Source: an uncultured Sulfitobacter sp.
GTDB taxonomy: Bacteria > Pseudomonadota > Alphaproteobacteria > Rhodobacterales > Rhodobacteraceae
DNA: 64,000 nt
NCBI RefSeq assembly: GCF_947502895.1
Contig: NZ_CANNBM010000001.1
Coordinates: forward strand, 620,001-684,000
Direction: 5' to 3'
Part shown: in pieces, positions 62,154-64,000 of the stretch
Layout of the letters: every line of letters starts with the position of its first letter
How positions within the stretch are numbered: the first letter of the stretch is position 1
Program-made: the position numbers and the translations under genes
The notes under the pieces: generated by a model
Databases searched by the model: none
Seen by the model: only the letters and a program-made list of their open reading frames with translations
Told to the model about the DNA's origin: nothing

Positions 62154-62570
62154 TTATTCTGCGGCGTCTTCTGCTGCTACGCGGGCTTTGTCTGCGGCGC
62201 CTTTGGCATCACGGTCGCGGTCTACGAATTCGATGATCGCCATGGGCGCCATGTCACCATAGCGGAAACCCGCTTTCAGCACGCGCACGTAACCACCCTG
62301 GCGGTCTTTGTAGCGGGGGCCGAGGATGTCGAACAATTTTGTGACATACTGGTCTTCTTTGAGGCGCGCACGGGCCTGACGGCGCGCGTGCAGGTCGCCG
62401 CGCTTGGCAAGCGTGATCATCTTTTCGATGATCGGGCGCAATTCTTTTGCTTTCGGCAATGTTGTCTTGATCTGCTCATGCTCGATCAGCGAGCCGGCCA
62501 TGTTGGCCCAAAGCGCCTTGCGGTGCTCATGTGTGCGATTAAGACGGCGGTATCCACGTGCGTGACGCAT
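62154..62570 (-). CDS. rplQ: 50S ribosomal protein L17
   Basis: This 138-residue protein starts at ATG 62570 (MRHARGYRRLNRTHEHRKAL). RNMAGSLIEHEQIKTTLPKAKELRP-like motifs of L17 are intact. A C-terminal Ala/Asp/Lys extension (RDAKGAADKARVAAEDAAE) is common in alphaproteobacteria. It is the last gene of the rpsK-rpoA-rplQ unit. Confidence 0.97.
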   Translation of the reverse strand: MRHARGYRRLNRTHEHRKALWANMAGSLIEHEQIKTTLPKAKELRPIIEKMITLAKRGDLHARRQARARLKEDQYVTKLFDILGPRYKDRQGGYVRVLKAGFRYGDMAPMAIIEFVDRDRDAKGAADKARVAAEDAAE

Positions 62571-62675
62571 TTTAGTTCTCCAATAGATATGCCCTCTACG
62601 GGCGGTTTTACTTTGTCTGGCTGGCGTGCGTAGCGCCAACTCTCCTTGGGGCGGTTTTGCCCGGGTCGTGGGTAA

Positions 62676-62725
62676 GGTGCGCAATGAATGCGCACCCTAC
62701 GTAGGGTGTGCCCTATGGGCGCACC
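62676..62725. repeat. Triple-hairpin REP-like element between rpoA and rplQ
   Basis: Three adjoining palindromes fill 50 bases directly after the rpoA stop: GGTGCGCA/TGCGCACC (62676-62696), CCCTACGTAGGG (62695-62706) and GGTGTGCCC/GGGCGCACC (62705-62725, one wobble). The outer arms share GGTGYGC..GCRCACC. It looks like an interspersed repeat that folds in the mRNA. Confidence 0.65.
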
Positions 62726-63742
62726 TTAAAAGTTGTCTTCGAACTTCTTGGCCAGATCTTCGATGTTGTCCGGCGGCCAGTCCTCAACGTCCATGCCAAG
62801 GTGCAGACCCATGCCTGACAACACTTCCTTGATCTCGTTCAAGGACTTGCGGCCAAAGTTCGGGGTGCGCAGCATTTCAGCTTCGGTCTTCTGGATCAGA
62901 TCGCCAATATACACGATATTGTCGTTCTTCAGGCAGTTGGCGGAGCGTACAGACAGTTCCAGCTCGTCCACTTTCTTGAGCAGAAGCGGGTTGAACTCAA
63001 GGCCATCATCATCGTCCTGACGGGACGCAGACTCAGGCTCGTCGAAGTTGACGAAGATGCCCAGCTGATCCTGCAAAATGCGTGCGGCAAATGCCACGGC
63101 ATCGTCAGGCGTCAGGGAGCCGTCGGTCTCAACCTTCATTGTCAGCTTGTCATAGTCCAGCACTTGGCCCTCGCGGGTCGGCTGCACATCATAGCTGACT
63201 TTTTTCACAGGCGAGTAGATCGCGTCGATCGGAATAAGACCGATTGGCGCGTCTTCAGGCTTGTTCTTGTCAGCAGAGACGTAGCCTTTGCCAGTGTTGA
63301 CCATCAGCTCCATATAGATGTCTGCACCATCGTCGAGGTGGCAGATCACATGGTCGCGGTTCAGGATTTCGATGCCAGCAGATTCGCTGATATCGCCAGC
63401 CGTCACAACGCCGGGGCCTTTCGCTGAGATCGACAGGCGCTTTGGCCCTTCGACTTCCATGCGGATGGAAACGCCCTTGAGGTTCAGGATAATGTCGGTC
63501 ACGTCTTCACGAACGCCAGCAACGCTGGAAAATTCATGCAAAACATTGTCAATTTGTACAGATGTGATGGCTGCGCCCTGAAGCGAGCTCATCAATACAC
63601 GACGCAGCGCGTTGCCCATTGTGAGGCCAAAGCCGCGCTCGAGCGGTTCTGCAATCACCGTGGCCTGACGCGCAGGATCGTTGCCGGGTTTTACGTCAAG
63701 CTGTGTTGGCTTGATGAGTTCGGCCCAATTTTTGTGGATCAT
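62726..63742 (-). CDS. rpoA: DNA-directed RNA polymerase subunit alpha
   Basis: This 338-residue protein starts at ATG 63742 (MIHKNWAELIKPTQLDV). The N-terminal domain has ERGFGLTMGNALRRVLMSSL for dimerisation and assembly. The C-terminal domain has VRSANCLKNDNIVYIGDL and NFGRKSLNEIKEVL, the region that contacts UP elements and activators. Length is as expected for Rhodobacteraceae. Confidence 0.98.
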   Translation of the reverse strand: MIHKNWAELIKPTQLDVKPGNDPARQATVIAEPLERGFGLTMGNALRRVLMSSLQGAAITSVQIDNVLHEFSSVAGVREDVTDIILNLKGVSIRMEVEGPKRLSISAKGPGVVTAGDISESAGIEILNRDHVICHLDDGADIYMELMVNTGKGYVSADKNKPEDAPIGLIPIDAIYSPVKKVSYDVQPTREGQVLDYDKLTMKVETDGSLTPDDAVAFAARILQDQLGIFVNFDEPESASRQDDDDGLEFNPLLLKKVDELELSVRSANCLKNDNIVYIGDLIQKTEAEMLRTPNFGRKSLNEIKEVLSGMGLHLGMDVEDWPPDNIEDLAKKFEDNF

Positions 63743-63814
63743 TAGTCCCTCCATTCTTGTTCGCATCCGTATGTCCGTCCGGAGCAAACTCCCGAGGTTT
63801 CAGAAATAGCTTCA

Positions 63815-63842
63815 AGGGTCCGCGCAAAAGTGCGCGAACCCT
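63815..63842. other. Strong hairpin in the rpsK-rpoA spacer
   Basis: AGGGTCCGCGC (63815-63825) pairs with GCGCGAACCCT (63832-63842) over 11 positions with one wobble and a six-base loop. It has no T-run on the minus strand, so it is more likely an mRNA processing or stabilising element than a terminator. Confidence 0.55.
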
Positions 63843-63860
63843 CTGTAGAACAGTCGTCGC

Positions 63861-64000
63861 TTAGACGCGGCGGCGCTTTGGTGGGCGGCAGCCGTTGTGG
63901 GCCATTGGTGTCACGTCACGGATGGATGTGATGTTGAAACCAGCAGCGGCCAGAGCGCGCAATGCACTCTCGCGACCGGAACCTGCGCCTTGCACTTCAA
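63861..64000 (-). CDS. rpsK: 30S ribosomal protein S11 (C-terminal part)
   Basis: The last 45 codons are present; the N-terminus lies beyond the right edge. The sequence GAGSGRESALRALAAAGFNI and the C-terminal TPMAHNGCRPPKRRRV are invariant S11 features. The rpoA gene follows after 118 bases. Confidence 0.96.
   Translation of the reverse strand, partial: EVQGAGSGRESALRALAAAGFNITSIRDVTPMAHNGCRPPKRRRV

Noticed and set aside
1..64000. Insertion sequence, prophage, CRISPR array or defence island
   Set aside because: No transposase, integrase, phage structural gene, direct-repeat array or known defence gene is visible. Gene order is largely that of the Rhodobacteraceae core.

Overview
The window is a chromosomal segment of an alphaproteobacterium, most probably a marine Rhodobacteraceae member of the Roseobacter group (Sulfitobacter/Roseobacter-like). 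This rests on gene order (pyrB-pyrC-plsY, rpmH-rnpA-yidD ... yidC-MOSC-yihA-argB, the aapJQMP/bzt amino-acid transporter, degP-rarA-crcB-rluA-HAD-ATP12, rpsK-rpoA-rplQ), on the protein sequences (plant-type glutamate-cysteine ligase, ATP12 chaperone, DUF2783, CoxG-like protein) and on dense packing with many 4-base ATGA/GTGA overlaps. I see no IS element, prophage, CRISPR array, rRNA or plasmid-type gene. One tRNA (Arg-ACG) is present.

Layout: 1-222 is the start of a family-4 uracil-DNA glycosylase. 331-6157 is one long plus-strand run: pyrB, five small PH-like or membrane genes, a dihydroorotase homologue lacking its metal ligands, plsY and two small genes. 6170-8095 is a GbsR/MarR-type regulator with two inverted-repeat operators, followed by three small membrane proteins, two of them tandem paralogues. 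A terminator and a DUF805 gene follow. 8807-11534 (minus) is rsmE, a 19-codon linker frame, a membrane protein and gshA. 11547-14806 (plus) is ubiA, a large BON/OmpA protein and a coiled-coil partner. 14816-23453 (minus) holds a universal stress protein, moaE-moaD-pgsA, uvrC, an SDR, a Ca/Na antiporter, a small zinc-ribbon-like protein, a SohB/SppA peptidase and an ABC-2 exporter. 23522-28139 holds a CoxG-like protein, a DMT exporter, a quinone oxidoreductase and a two-component system. That system is divergent from an HtrA protease (28274), and a copper-chaperone pair follows.

30440-37482 is a homogentisate (tyrosine/phenylalanine) degradation cluster: a MarR repressor and operator, hmgA, fahA and maiA. 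Interleaved with these are a metallo-beta-lactamase-fold protein with a damaged metal motif, two small membrane proteins, a flavin monooxygenase and DUF2783. After tRNA-Arg come an orphan histidine kinase, a mercuric-reductase-like flavoprotein and a TVP38 membrane protein (minus strand). 41608-51744 is the rpmH-rnpA-yidD...yidC-MOSC-yihA-argB region. Here an apparently frameshifted hypothetical gene, a DUF3833 lipoprotein, ttcA and an EAL-domain c-di-GMP phosphodiesterase lie between yidD and yidC.

51795-56284 (minus) is the aapJQMP general amino-acid ABC transporter, with a perfect 24-base hairpin between the binding-protein gene and the permeases. 56482-62018 (minus) is degP-rarA-crcB-rluA-HAD-atpAF2. 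62154-64000 (minus) is the end of the large ribosomal operon (rpsK, rpoA, rplQ), with a triple-hairpin REP-like element and another strong hairpin in its spacers.

Most genes are housekeeping. The least explained material is the PH-domain gene set inside the pyrimidine operon, the GbsR-controlled membrane gene set, and the accessory genes in the homogentisate cluster.
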